The translations under genes were made by a program, and so were the position numbers. A stretch of DNA of 64,000 nucleotides, taken from NCBI GenBank assembly GCA_041874725.1, contig CP097466.1, positions 1,922,001-1,986,000 of the forward strand, written 5' to 3'. This document shows positions 7,546-15,139 of this stretch, piece by piece. The first letter of the stretch is position 1; each line of letters begins with the position of its first letter. The notes under the pieces are model-generated. The model was not told where the DNA came from. It saw only the letters and a list, made by a program, of their open reading frames with translations, and searched no databases. Source of the stretch: Duganella sp. BuS-21 (GTDB lineage: Bacteria; Pseudomonadota; Gammaproteobacteria; Burkholderiales; Burkholderiaceae_D).

Positions 7546-8435
7546 TGAAAAACCTTAAAAATCACAAAATCGACCGGCCCCGGCTGCTGATCGTCGGCTG
7601 CGGCGATGTCGGCATGCGCCTGTTGCCGCTGTTGCGCGGGCGTTTCCGCGTGTTTGCCACTACCAGTCAGCAGGAGCGCTGCGCCGAACTGCGCGCCGCC
7701 GGCGCCGTGCCGCTGGTGGCCAACCTGGACGATCCGGCCAGCTTGCGCCGCCTGACCGGGCTGGCGCGGTGGGTCATCCACCTGGCGCCGCCGCCGGCCG
7801 ATGGCGTACTGGATAGCCGCACCCGTCATTTGACCGCTATTTTACCCGAGCAAGCGCGCATGGTTTATGTCAGCACCACCGGTGTCTATGGCGACTGCGG
7901 CGGCGCGCTGTTCGACGAGAGCCGTCCGGTGGCACCGCGCAACGCCCGCGCGCTGCGCCGGGTCGACGCCGAGCGCACCCTGCGGCGTTGGGCCACCCGC
8001 AGCGGGGCGGCGCTGTCCATCCTGCGCGTGCCCGGGATTTACGCCGAAGACCGCCTGCCGCTCAAGCGTTTGCAGCAGGGCACGCCGGCGCTGGTCGAGG
8101 CCGACGACGTGTACACCAACCACATCCACGCCGACGACCTGGCCGCCATCATAGTCCGCGCGCTGTTCGGTGCGCTACCGAACCGTATCTATCATGCGGT
8201 GGATGACAGCGACATGAAGATGGCGCACTATTTCGAGGCGGTGGCGGACGCCTTCCAGATGTCCCGGCCGCCGCGCCTGCCGCGTGCCGAGTTGCAGCAG
8301 GTGGTCACGCCGGCGCTGCTGTCGTTCATGTCGGAATCGCGCCGTCTGCGCAACGGCCGCATCAAGCGCGAGCTTGGCGTACGGCTGCGTTACCCTACTG
8401 TGGGCAGCCTGCTGGGACTGTTGCGAAATCGGTAA
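7545..8435 (+). CDS. NAD-dependent epimerase/dehydratase (extended SDR family)
   Basis: A 296-residue Rossmann-fold protein. LLIVGCGDVGMRLLPLL (about 14-30) is the dinucleotide-binding glycine motif, VIHLAPPP follows beta-4, and MVYVSTTGVYGDCGGALFDES carries the Ser/Thr and Tyr of the catalytic region, although the usual Y-x3-K is not obvious. NHIHADDLAAIIVRAL and YHAVDDSDMKM are typical of the YeeZ/SDR_a-type family. No ribosome-binding site precedes the ATG; a -10 box ends eight bases before it, suggesting a leaderless message. The gene is divergent from the ferredoxin reductase with a 12-bp gap. Substrate unknown. Confidence 0.8.
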   Translation: MKNLKNHKIDRPRLLIVGCGDVGMRLLPLLRGRFRVFATTSQQERCAELRAAGAVPLVANLDDPASLRRLTGLARWVIHLAPPPADGVLDSRTRHLTAILPEQARMVYVSTTGVYGDCGGALFDESRPVAPRNARALRRVDAERTLRRWATRSGAALSILRVPGIYAEDRLPLKRLQQGTPALVEADDVYTNHIHADDLAAIIVRALFGALPNRIYHAVDDSDMKMAHYFEAVADAFQMSRPPRLPRAELQQVVTPALLSFMSESRRLRNGRIKRELGVRLRYPTVGSLLGLLRNR

Positions 8436-8474
8436 ATATATGTAAAGAAGTAAATATAGTTAAACTATTGCAAT

Positions 8475-8491
8475 AGCCGCGTCGGCTTTTT
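8475..8491 (+). terminator. Weak terminator after the SDR gene
   Basis: A short hairpin AGCCG-CGT-CGGCT followed by TTTT, 40 bases past the stop at 8435. The stem is only five pairs, so strength is doubtful. The surrounding 8436-8585 is AT-rich and holds no gene. Confidence 0.35.
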
Positions 8492-8585
8492 GTGCCAAAA
8501 TTGCAAGCTGACGCGTTTGATCCTTCTCAATAAATCCGCTGCGTAATACGATATTGTTAGCCATCTTCCTTTAAGGAGTGCGTCC

Positions 8586-8837
8586 ATGGTCGCCAGTTTG
8601 CAGCCAACCAAGGAGCAGGTGCGGGCCTATATGCACCAGCGACAGCGTGAGTCTTGCCGCCGTCCGCCCCCCATGCCTGAAGAAATCCGCCGCCAGCTGG
8701 GCTGGCACCTCAGCGCTGACAATACCGATCACTGTTCCACCACCACGTTGTTCCTCCCAGGCACGATCGCCCAATTGGCCGCCTTGATGGCCGTTGAATG
8801 GTGTTTCCTTGCCGCCGGCCTTGGCCGTCCCAGCTGA
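8586..8837 (+). CDS. Small hypothetical protein
   Basis: An 83-residue protein beginning MVASLQPTKEQVRAYMHQRQ, with a helical, Arg-rich first half (PPPMPEEIRRQLGW) and a hydrophobic C-terminal helix. A clean AAGGAG at 8572-8577 sits eight bases before the ATG, which is the main support for it being expressed. I do not recognise a family. It stands alone between AT-rich intergenic regions, ahead of the small HTH-like gene at 9100. Antisense ORFs over the same stretch lack ribosome sites and are rejected. Confidence 0.6.
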   Translation: MVASLQPTKEQVRAYMHQRQRESCRRPPPMPEEIRRQLGWHLSADNTDHCSTTTLFLPGTIAQLAALMAVEWCFLAAGLGRPS

Positions 8838-9099
8838 ATCTTTACATGGTTTGATACCTTTTTTTACAACAAAAAGTGCCATAGCATAAAAAATAGGGTT
8901 AGAATCTCTCTAAATCTCACCGAAATGTATTCCGAGTTAGCCGTTTTGTAACGGAAACGTGTATTATCTCGGTTAAGCACTAAAAACCGGCATAAATGTC
9001 AGTGTTTTGTAGTGCTCCAATGGTAATTGAGCTAAAAATTTTTCTTACCCATGTGTCGTTTTTTTACAAAAATTCGACAGCGAACCTACTTAAAACGCC
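8838..9099. other. AT-rich leader region upstream of the small HTH gene
   Basis: A 262-base stretch without a credible gene. It contains several A/T runs and is clearly lower in GC than its neighbours. No consensus -35/-10 pair was convincing, and no clear ribosome-binding site precedes the ATG at 9100. It may hold a long 5' leader for that gene; nothing more can be supported. Confidence 0.4.
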
Positions 9100-9339
9100 A
9101 TGTCTCTCAAAGAAATCACCGCGTCGCCGACGTATAACCCGAACCGCGTGCTGGACGCCATCATTGAAAAGCTGCAGCTGAAAAACGATGCAGCCTTGTC
9201 GCGCGCGCTGGAAGTGGCCCCACCGGTCATCTCGAAAATCCGCCACAACACGCTGCCGATCGGCGCGACCATCCTGATCCGCATGCACGAGATCAGCGAT
9301 TTCAGCATCCGTGAACTGCGCGAGATGATGGCCTCCTGA
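9100..9339 (+). CDS. Small helix-turn-helix-like protein
   Basis: A 79-residue protein, almost all helix. The segment NDAALSRALEVAPPVISKIRHNTLPIGATILIRMHE (about 28-63) has the spacing of a Cro/CI-type helix-turn-helix: a helix with A-L-S-R-A-L, a turn, then a recognition-like helix P-x-I-S-K-I-R. It ends with DFSIRELREMM. Similar small proteins are common as single genes in Oxalobacteraceae (from memory, not checked). The 260-bp upstream region is strikingly AT-rich compared with its surroundings and could hold a strong promoter. A strong terminator follows directly at 9355, so it is a one-gene transcript. DNA binding is inferred. Confidence 0.7.
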   Translation: MSLKEITASPTYNPNRVLDAIIEKLQLKNDAALSRALEVAPPVISKIRHNTLPIGATILIRMHEISDFSIRELREMMAS

Positions 9340-9354
9340 GTCAGGATATCCATG

Positions 9355-9394
9355 AAAAACGGCGCGTCACCGCAAGGTGACGCGCCGTTTTTTT
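9355..9394 (+). terminator. Strong rho-independent terminator
   Basis: Stem GGCGCGTCACC / GGTGACGCGCC around a GCAA tetraloop, flanked by AAAAAC on the left and followed by eight T. It ends the transcript of the small HTH-like gene whose stop is at 9339. Confidence 0.9.
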
Positions 9395-9411
9395 TGAGTT
9401 CATTGCGGTTA

Positions 9412-9576
9412 GCGGGGGAAGACGGGGTTGACGTTGCCTGTCGCTTTAACAGCACGCGGCACCGACCCAACCCGCACACCGCTGCGGCCAGGGTCAGACC
9501 CTGTGGGGTCTGACCCTTTCGTTCGGGGTGCTGTTAAGGACGACGGTTGAGTCGCCAACGAGTATTCATCCTGGCC
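9412..9576 (+). repeat. Dispersed repeat family A, copy 1
   Basis: About 165 bases whose core is ACCGCTGCGGCCAGGGTC, then a hairpin of AGGGTCAGACCC and GGGTCTGACCCT. Copy 2 (12684-12848, opposite strand) matches over the full length with about 22 mismatches counted by hand. Shorter copies lie at 43446-43585 and 50291-50376. No open reading frame or transposase is inside. Nature unknown; a small non-autonomous element is one possibility. Confidence 0.8.
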
Positions 9577-9608
9577 ACCCGAAAGCCGCCTTTTTTGCGC
9601 CCGGCGTT

Positions 9609-9815
9609 TCAGGCCGAGGTGCTGATGGTGGTGCCGATGCGCTGGCCGCTGGTGTTGACGGTCGGCGCCACGGCCGCTTGCGGCGGCGGTGGTGGCGGCG
9701 GCTGCTCGACGCGTTCGGCCGGCTTGTCCACCGCTTTCACCTGCTCAGGCTGGCGGGCTGGAATGGCTTGCTGAACTGCGGCGTTGTTGCTGGGGGCGAC
9801 GGTATTGACGGCCAT
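9609..9815 (-). CDS. Small proline-rich hypothetical protein
   Basis: A 68-residue low-complexity protein: MAVNTVAPSNNAAVQQAIPARQ, then ERVEQPPPPPPPQAAVAP and a Ser/Thr-rich tail. The GGGAG six to ten bases before the ATG supports translation. No signal peptide or membrane segment. The poly-proline run and polar composition suggest a disordered peptide. It lies downstream on the same strand of the AHSGV-repeat protein, 70 bases away, and may be co-transcribed with it. Function unknown. Confidence 0.5.
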   Translation of the reverse strand: MAVNTVAPSNNAAVQQAIPARQPEQVKAVDKPAERVEQPPPPPPPQAAVAPTVNTSGQRIGTTISTSA

Positions 9816-9885
9816 GATGTACTCCCATCTTCTTCAGACCCTTGAGTATGCCACTTTTTTCAGCATGTCGCCGCTTTTTTCCGCC

Positions 9886-10509
9886 TCAGTTCGACAACGG
9901 AAGGCGCGGGCGCTGGCTGTAGAAGCTCGACTGCCGGGCCGCCGCGATCACCTCCGCAGCCTGCGCCGCGCTGGCGCCGATCACGCCCGAGTGGGCCGTT
10001 TTGGCGCCGATCACGCCGGAATGGGCGAACTGTACGCCCACCACGCCCGAGTGCGCGAAGCTGGCCGGGCCGGCTGCCACGCCCGAGTGTGCCGGATTGG
10101 CGGGCGCGGCGTCGCGCAGATAGTCCTCGCCGAAGGTGTCTTCGTACAGCTGCTTCATGCGCATGCCGAGGCGGAGATGGGCCGCTTCGTCATCCTCGCC
10201 GCGCAGGCCGATGTATGGGAAGTGGTGCAGGAAGTGGCCGAACGCGGCGTCGCAATCGGCCGCGTATTTCATGGTGTCCAGGATGTGGTAGTGCCAAAAA
10301 GTATCGACGTCCACCAGCGGCGCGCTCGGTTCGTTGGGGAACTTCTTCATCAGGATCAGGAAACGGCGGTATTCGAATTCCACGGCGTTGGCGCGTTCCA
10401 GCGTCCAACCTTCTCCCGACTCCTCGTGCATCAACTTGACCTTGATCGGCTCCAGGTCGAGGGCGGCGATGGCGTGCATGGCTTGGGCATTCATCTGTTG
10501 GGCGTTCAT
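9886..10509 (-). CDS. GRDP-like domain protein with C-terminal AHSGV repeats
   Basis: A 207-residue protein. Residues 1-125 resemble the 'glycine-rich domain-containing protein-like' family, with VEFEYRRFLILMKKFP, then VDTFWHYHILDTMKYAADC and FGHFLHHFPYIGLRGEDD; the WHYH and HH clusters could bind metal. From about residue 138 the protein carries four copies of A-H-S-G-V spaced by short linkers (PAHSGVAAG, FAHSGVVGV, FAHSGVIGA, TAHSGVIGA), ending in an Ala-rich tail. The start at 10509 is set by AAAGGAAA upstream; a longer reading to 10560 lacks one. The repeats recall a multi-core precursor or a structural repeat, but no maturation enzyme is adjacent. Function unknown. Confidence 0.65.
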   Translation of the reverse strand: MNAQQMNAQAMHAIAALDLEPIKVKLMHEESGEGWTLERANAVEFEYRRFLILMKKFPNEPSAPLVDVDTFWHYHILDTMKYAADCDAAFGHFLHHFPYIGLRGEDDEAAHLRLGMRMKQLYEDTFGEDYLRDAAPANPAHSGVAAGPASFAHSGVVGVQFAHSGVIGAKTAHSGVIGASAAQAAEVIAAARQSSFYSQRPRLPLSN

Positions 10510-10618
10510 CAGAATTTCCTTTGAAGTATTGATGCGGGTTGAAAAAAGCGGCGTACGCATTTGATTTTGCCCTTAGGAGATAGGTTTTCCTTGATGTTAA
10601 TCAATGTTTTAATGGAAA

Positions 10619-12442
10619 TTAAATTCCCAGGTCAACCATTCCCATCAGGGTGGTGCGCGCGGCGTGGGCGCCGACCGGCACCGTCACCGCCACCGTGGTG
10701 CCGGCGTTGGCGCTTCCCGTGATGGAGCAGGTGCCGCCCAGCAGGCTGATGCGCTCTTCGATGCCCACCAGCCCGAAGGAGCCGGCCTTGTTGCGGCTGG
10801 CGTCGCGCACGCCGACGCCGTTGTCGTTGATGGTCATGCTCAGCATGCCGTCGGCCTGCCGCAGTTCCACCCGCACCAGGCTGGCGTGGGCGTGCTGCAG
10901 GATGTTGCTCAGCGACTCTTGCAGCACACGGAAGAAGGCGGTGGCGCAATGGTCGTCGACGCGGATTTCGGTCTCGTAGTCGATCAGCTCGCACACGATG
11001 CCGGAGCGCGCGCGGAACTGGGCGATCTGCCATTCGACGGCCGCGTTCAGGCCGAGGTCGAGCACGGTGGGGCGCAGGTCGTTGATGATGTGGCGCACGC
11101 TCTTGATACTGCTGTCGATCTGGCTCAGCATGCGCTGGGCGCGCGCGTGCAGGCGCGGGTGGCGGGTGCGGGTGCGGGTCGACAGCAGGTCGACGTCGAT
11201 GCGCAGCACCAGCAGGTTCTGGCCGAGGTCGTCGTGGATCTCGCGCGCAATGCGCTTGCGTTCGAGCTCCTTGATCTGGTCGGCGTGCGCGGCCAGCCGG
11301 CGCAGCTTGTGGTGCGACTGCTGCAGCTTGGCCTGGCTGTTGCGCAGTTCGCGCGTCATCTCCTTGGCCATTTTCACGGCCCGCATGCGCGACGACGCCA
11401 TGGTGTGGAACAGCAGGAAGAACAACAGCGCGCCGGTGAAGCCCGAGGCCATCGCCAGCCACGGCAGCGAGGCGTCAAAGCGGCTGTACCAACTGGTCTT
11501 GGGGGCGCTGAAGTGGGCGCTCCAGTGGCGGTTGTTGAAGTCGATCGGCAGCACCACGCTGAACAGTTCGTTGGGGCGCGGGAAGGCGCTGCCTGGCTTG
11601 CTGTCGAACAGCTGCAGCGGGGGGCGGTGGCCGCCGTCCTGGCCGTCGCCGCTGTCGGACAGCACCAGGCGGGCGTCGCCCACCTGCATCTGCTCCAGCG
11701 CCGCCTGCATCAGGCGCGGCACGCTGAAGCCGATGCCCACCGAGCCGATGTAGGCGTGGCGGCGCGCGGCCAGGGTGTCCAGCGGCAGGTTCTTGCGGTA
11801 GACCGGCAGCCGCAGCGCCAGTCCGGCGCCCAGCGGCTGGTGTACGCTGTCGATCTGCATGCCGGACGCGCTCAGGCCGCCGCTGTCGCGGCCCTGCGCC
11901 AGTGCGCGCGCCACCGCCGGCCGGTAGCCGATGTCGCGCCCTATCTTTTCGCGGAACGCGGCCAGTGGTTCGATCATCGTCAGCACCCAGTATTCGGGGC
12001 GCGCTTCCGGCGTCGAGATCGCGGTGGTCGCGGGATAGCCGAGCGCGGCGTCGGCGGGGCGCTGCCGCAGGCCGTGTTCGAAGGCGTCGCGTTCGGTGCC
12101 GGTGACATATTCGGCGTAGTTGATGTTGTCGAGCGCCGGGAACTGGCGCGTGATGTTGAGACCGTCGACGTAGCGGTGGAAGCTGGCGCGGTCCACATGC
12201 TCGGCGGCATGGAAGAAGCTGGCGGTGCCGCGCAGCACGTCGGTGTAGGCGTTGATGCGCGAATTGATGTTGTATTGCGCGTTCTGCGCCTGATGCAGGA
12301 AGCGCTCGCCGGCGTCGTATTCGATGGTTTTGTGGGCGGCAAGGTAGAACAGCCCGCCGATCCCGAGCGACAGCAGCACGCTGGCCCACCACACCGGCCG
12401 CGATGATGAGAGCAGCTGTCTCAGTCCTGGAAAAGCGGTCAC
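10619..12442 (-). CDS. CHASE-domain sensor histidine kinase (NarL-partner type)
   Basis: A 607-residue membrane sensor. A first membrane helix (about 17-36) is followed by a periplasmic CHASE domain (FFHAAEHVDRASFHRYVDGL, FPALDNINYAEYV, YPATTAI), a second helix near 325-347, a coiled-coil linker, a HisKA_3 dimerisation domain with the phosphorylated His in RKRIAREIHDDLGQNLL, and a HATPase_c domain (ESLSNILQHAHAS, INDNGVGV, GSFGLVGIEERISLLGG). It should phosphorylate a LuxR/NarL-type response regulator, but none is adjacent, so it is an orphan kinase here. Start is GTG at 12442 with AGAGGG and GGCAGG upstream. It lies between the two inverted copies of repeat family A. Confidence 0.9.
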   Translation of the reverse strand: MTAFPGLRQLLSSSRPVWWASVLLSLGIGGLFYLAAHKTIEYDAGERFLHQAQNAQYNINSRINAYTDVLRGTASFFHAAEHVDRASFHRYVDGLNITRQFPALDNINYAEYVTGTERDAFEHGLRQRPADAALGYPATTAISTPEARPEYWVLTMIEPLAAFREKIGRDIGYRPAVARALAQGRDSGGLSASGMQIDSVHQPLGAGLALRLPVYRKNLPLDTLAARRHAYIGSVGIGFSVPRLMQAALEQMQVGDARLVLSDSGDGQDGGHRPPLQLFDSKPGSAFPRPNELFSVVLPIDFNNRHWSAHFSAPKTSWYSRFDASLPWLAMASGFTGALLFFLLFHTMASSRMRAVKMAKEMTRELRNSQAKLQQSHHKLRRLAAHADQIKELERKRIAREIHDDLGQNLLVLRIDVDLLSTRTRTRHPRLHARAQRMLSQIDSSIKSVRHIINDLRPTVLDLGLNAAVEWQIAQFRARSGIVCELIDYETEIRVDDHCATAFFRVLQESLSNILQHAHASLVRVELRQADGMLSMTINDNGVGVRDASRNKAGSFGLVGIEERISLLGGTCSITGSANAGTTVAVTVPVGAHAARTTLMGMVDLGI

Positions 12443-12683
12443 TGCCTGCCCTCTATGTGCCCATGGACTTTTGACTATAGGAAATAATGTGTAGGCTCGT
12501 CAAGTAATTTTGCTTAAATGACAGCTGTCCTGTACAAAGCGCCAATAAAAAAGCTGCTTCACGGATTGCCGGGAAACGCGGCTTGGATCTTGCGGAAGCG
12601 ACGGGCTGTCAAAGCTCCTTCGAGCGGCCACGCTTCATCTGTGGGGAATGCCGGCGACGCAGTTGTACCTCCCAGGGGGGGGG
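12443..12683. other. Intergenic region with a run of ten G
   Basis: No credible gene. The stretch next to 12442 is AT-rich and should hold the promoter of the kinase gene on the minus strand. A homopolymer of ten G occupies 12675-12684 and touches the end of repeat copy 2. Short open frames on both strands lack ribosome sites. This stretch and repeat copy 2 together fill the gap between the kinase and glnS. Confidence 0.5.
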
Positions 12684-12848
12684 GCTCAAGATGAATCCTC
12701 GTTGGCGACTCAATAGTCGTCCTTAAAAGCGCCCCTAACGAAAGGGTCAGACCCTGCGGGGTCTGACCCTGGCCGCAGCGGTGTGCGGTTTGGGATGGTG
12801 CAGCGTGCTTTTACGGCGACAAGCAAGGTCAAGCCCGTCTTCCTCCGC
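12684..12848 (-). repeat. Dispersed repeat family A, copy 2 (inverted relative to copy 1)
   Basis: Reverse complement of copy 1 at 9412-9576 over about 165 bases, roughly 87 percent identical by hand count. Shared blocks include GTCGCCAACGAG near one end, the GGGTCTGACCC hairpin in the middle and GGAAGACGGG at the other end. The hairpin loop has diverged while both arms keep pairing, which suggests the structure is conserved. Confidence 0.8.
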
Positions 12849-12864
12849 ATACTGCGATGAACCA

Positions 12865-12889
12865 TAAAAAAGGCGCCGCGAACGGCGCC
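12865..12889 (-). terminator. Terminator of glnS
   Basis: On the minus strand GGCGCCGTTCGCGGCGCC is followed by six T. It lies 21-45 bases beyond the glnS stop at 12910. Confidence 0.85.
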
Positions 12890-12909
12890 CTGGTGCAGCC
12901 GGCGATCGC

Positions 12910-14679
12910 CTACTTGCCCGGAGTCCAGCTGTCCTTCAGCGTGACGATGCGGTTGAATACCGGCTTGCCTGGCTGCGAATCGACGCGGTCGGCGACGAAG
13001 TAGCCGTGACGCTCGAACTGGTAGCGCTGGTCCGCTTGCGCGGCGCTCATGCCCGGCTCCAGGTAGGCCGTGATGACTTCCTTGGCGTTCGGGTTCAGCA
13101 GGGACAGGAAGTCCTTGCCGCCGGCGTCCGGCTGGGCGTCGGTGAACAGACGGTCGTACAGGCGTACTTCGGCTTCCACGGCGGCGGCGGCCGAGACCCA
13201 GTGGATGTTGCCCTTGACCTTGTAGGTGTCCGAGCCCGGCGTGCCCGACTTCGAGTCCTCGAAGTACTTGACGTGGACGGCGATGACCTTGCCGTTTTCA
13301 TCCCTGTCGTAGCCGGTGCATTCGGTGACGAAGCCGTGGCGCAGGCGCACCCGGCTGCCCGGGGCGTCGCCGATCGGCGGGGTGTAGCGGAAGTAGCCCT
13401 TGACCGGGGTTTCCATGAAATCGTCGGCTTCGATCCACAGCTCGCGCGAGAACGGGAAGGTGCGCACGCCCATTTCCGGGTGGTGCGGGTGGACCGGCGA
13501 GGTGCATTCCTCGGTCTGGCCTGCCGGATAGTTGTCGACGATCAGTTTCAGCGGGCGCAGCACGGCGGTGGCGCGCGGCGCCTTCGGATCGAGGTCTTCG
13601 CGCACGCAGCCTTCGAGCGTGCTCATGTCGATCCAGCCGTCGGCCTTGGTGACGCCGATGCGTTCGCAGAACAATTGGATCGCTTCCGGCGTGTAGCCGC
13701 GGCGGCGCAGGCCGACGATGGTCGGCATGCGCGGGTCGTCCCAGCCGTCGACGATGTTTTCCTCGACCAGCTGGCGCAGCTTGCGCTTGGAGGTGACCAC
13801 GTAGGTCAGGTTCAGGCGCGAGAATTCATACTGGCGCGGCACCGGCAGCGTGAAGAAGCCGCCTTGCGACAGGGTTTCCAGCAGCCAGTCGTAAAACGGG
13901 CGGTGGTCCTGGAATTCCAGCGTGCAGATCGAGTGGGTGATGTTTTCCAGCGCGTCCGAAATCGGGTGCGTGTAGTCGTACATCGGGTAGATGCACCAGG
14001 CGTCGCCGGTGCGCACGTGGTGGGCGTGGCGGATGCGGTAGATGGCCGGATCGCGCAGATTCATGTTCGGCGCCGCCATCGCGTCTTCGCTGATCCTGGC
14101 GCGCAGGATGTGTTCGCCGTCGGCGTATTTGCCGGCCTTCATGTCGCGGAAAATTTGCAGCGATTCCTCGCGCGGACGGTTGCGGAACGGCGAGTTGGTG
14201 CCCGGCGTGCTGAAGTTGCCGCGATTGGCCGCCATGTCTTCGGCCGACTGGCTGTCGACGTAGGCGTAGCCCTGTTCGATCAGGTATTCGGCCATGGCGT
14301 ACAGCTGGTCGAAGTAGTCGGAGGCGTAGTGCAGGTGATGCGCGACGCCGCCGTCGGCTTGCGGATAGTCGTAGTCGAAGCCCAGCCATTTCACGCTGTC
14401 GATGATGGTGTCGACGTATTCCTGCTCTTCCTTGGCCGGGTTGGTGTCGTCGAAACGCAGGTTGCAACGGCCTTGATAATCGCGCGCCAGGCCAAAGTTA
14501 AGGCAGATGGACTTGGCGTGGCCGACGTGCAGATAACCGTTCGGCTCGGGCGGGAAACGGGTAATGACGCTGGGCATGCCCTGGCGCACGTGGGTGCCGG
14601 CCGCCAGATCGTGTTCCACGATGGCGCGCAGGAAATTGGAGGGAAGTGCTGGCGCTGGGTTGTTTTTATCGTTGCTCAT
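12910..14679 (-). CDS. glnS: Glutaminyl-tRNA synthetase
   Basis: A 589-residue class I aminoacyl-tRNA synthetase that charges tRNA-Gln with glutamine in the cytoplasm. The Rossmann domain has the HIGH-type motif in PPEPNGYLHVGHAKSICLN (about 43-61), then LRFDDTNPAKEEQEYVD; the KMSKS-type loop is the GlnRS variant VTSKRKLRQLVEE. The C-terminal half is the two-barrel anticodon-binding domain ending in RYQFERHGYF and FNRIVTLKDSW. Length is close to the E. coli enzyme plus a short N-terminal extension. Start is MSNDKNN at 14679, where the protein family begins; the longer reading to 14757 runs into the divergent promoter region. A terminator follows at 12865. Confidence 0.97.
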   Translation of the reverse strand: MSNDKNNPAPALPSNFLRAIVEHDLAAGTHVRQGMPSVITRFPPEPNGYLHVGHAKSICLNFGLARDYQGRCNLRFDDTNPAKEEQEYVDTIIDSVKWLGFDYDYPQADGGVAHHLHYASDYFDQLYAMAEYLIEQGYAYVDSQSAEDMAANRGNFSTPGTNSPFRNRPREESLQIFRDMKAGKYADGEHILRARISEDAMAAPNMNLRDPAIYRIRHAHHVRTGDAWCIYPMYDYTHPISDALENITHSICTLEFQDHRPFYDWLLETLSQGGFFTLPVPRQYEFSRLNLTYVVTSKRKLRQLVEENIVDGWDDPRMPTIVGLRRRGYTPEAIQLFCERIGVTKADGWIDMSTLEGCVREDLDPKAPRATAVLRPLKLIVDNYPAGQTEECTSPVHPHHPEMGVRTFPFSRELWIEADDFMETPVKGYFRYTPPIGDAPGSRVRLRHGFVTECTGYDRDENGKVIAVHVKYFEDSKSGTPGSDTYKVKGNIHWVSAAAAVEAEVRLYDRLFTDAQPDAGGKDFLSLLNPNAKEVITAYLEPGMSAAQADQRYQFERHGYFVADRVDSQPGKPVFNRIVTLKDSWTPGK

Positions 14680-14817
14680 CTGAGAAGTTTGGCTAGGCAA
14701 AAGTTCGTGTATCGTGCATTTTACCGTATCCCCTGCGAAATGCTGCGCTGCGGCCATGCGGGGCGGGCAGGTATAATGCTTGTTTATTGGTTCGACCTAG
14801 CGCCCGGAGTTTCCCAA

Positions 14818-15111
14818 ATGGAAAATTATTACAATACACTGGGTATCGCGCCTAACGCCACGGAAGACGAGATCAAGAAAGTCTACCGCTCGCTGGCCAT
14901 GCGTTTTCACCCCGACCGCAATCCCGCGCCCGGCGCCGACGCGCGCTTCAAGGCCGTGACCAAGGCCTACGAAATCCTGTCGGACCCGGCCAAGCGCGAG
15001 GAATACAACCAGAGCCTGAACCACCGCATCATCATCGATGCGGAAGCGGAAGCCTATCAGTTATGGCGTTCGGTGTTTGCCCTGCACGGCACCACGCTGC
15101 CGGTGGCGTAA
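14818..15111 (+). CDS. Short J-domain (DnaJ-like) protein
   Basis: A 97-residue protein made of one J-domain (residues 1-66) plus a short helical tail. MENYYNTLGIAPNATEDEIK begins the domain, MRFHPDRNP contains the HPD tripeptide that stimulates Hsp70 ATPase, and AYEILSDPAKREEYN closes helix IV. It lacks the Gly/Phe and zinc-finger regions of DnaJ, so it is a type III co-chaperone. It is divergent from glnS (138-bp gap) and is the first of four tightly spaced plus-strand genes; the other three are unknown proteins that may be its clients or partners (inference). Confidence 0.85.
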   Translation: MENYYNTLGIAPNATEDEIKKVYRSLAMRFHPDRNPAPGADARFKAVTKAYEILSDPAKREEYNQSLNHRIIIDAEAEAYQLWRSVFALHGTTLPVA

Positions 15112-15139
15112 GCCCCGGTTTAAGAAAAGAAAGCAAGCA

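Noticed and set aside
13006..14817. Long plus-strand open frame across glnS
   Set aside because: It is the antisense of glnS with no ribosome site and no recognisable domain; only its last part (from 14818) is a real gene, the J-domain protein.
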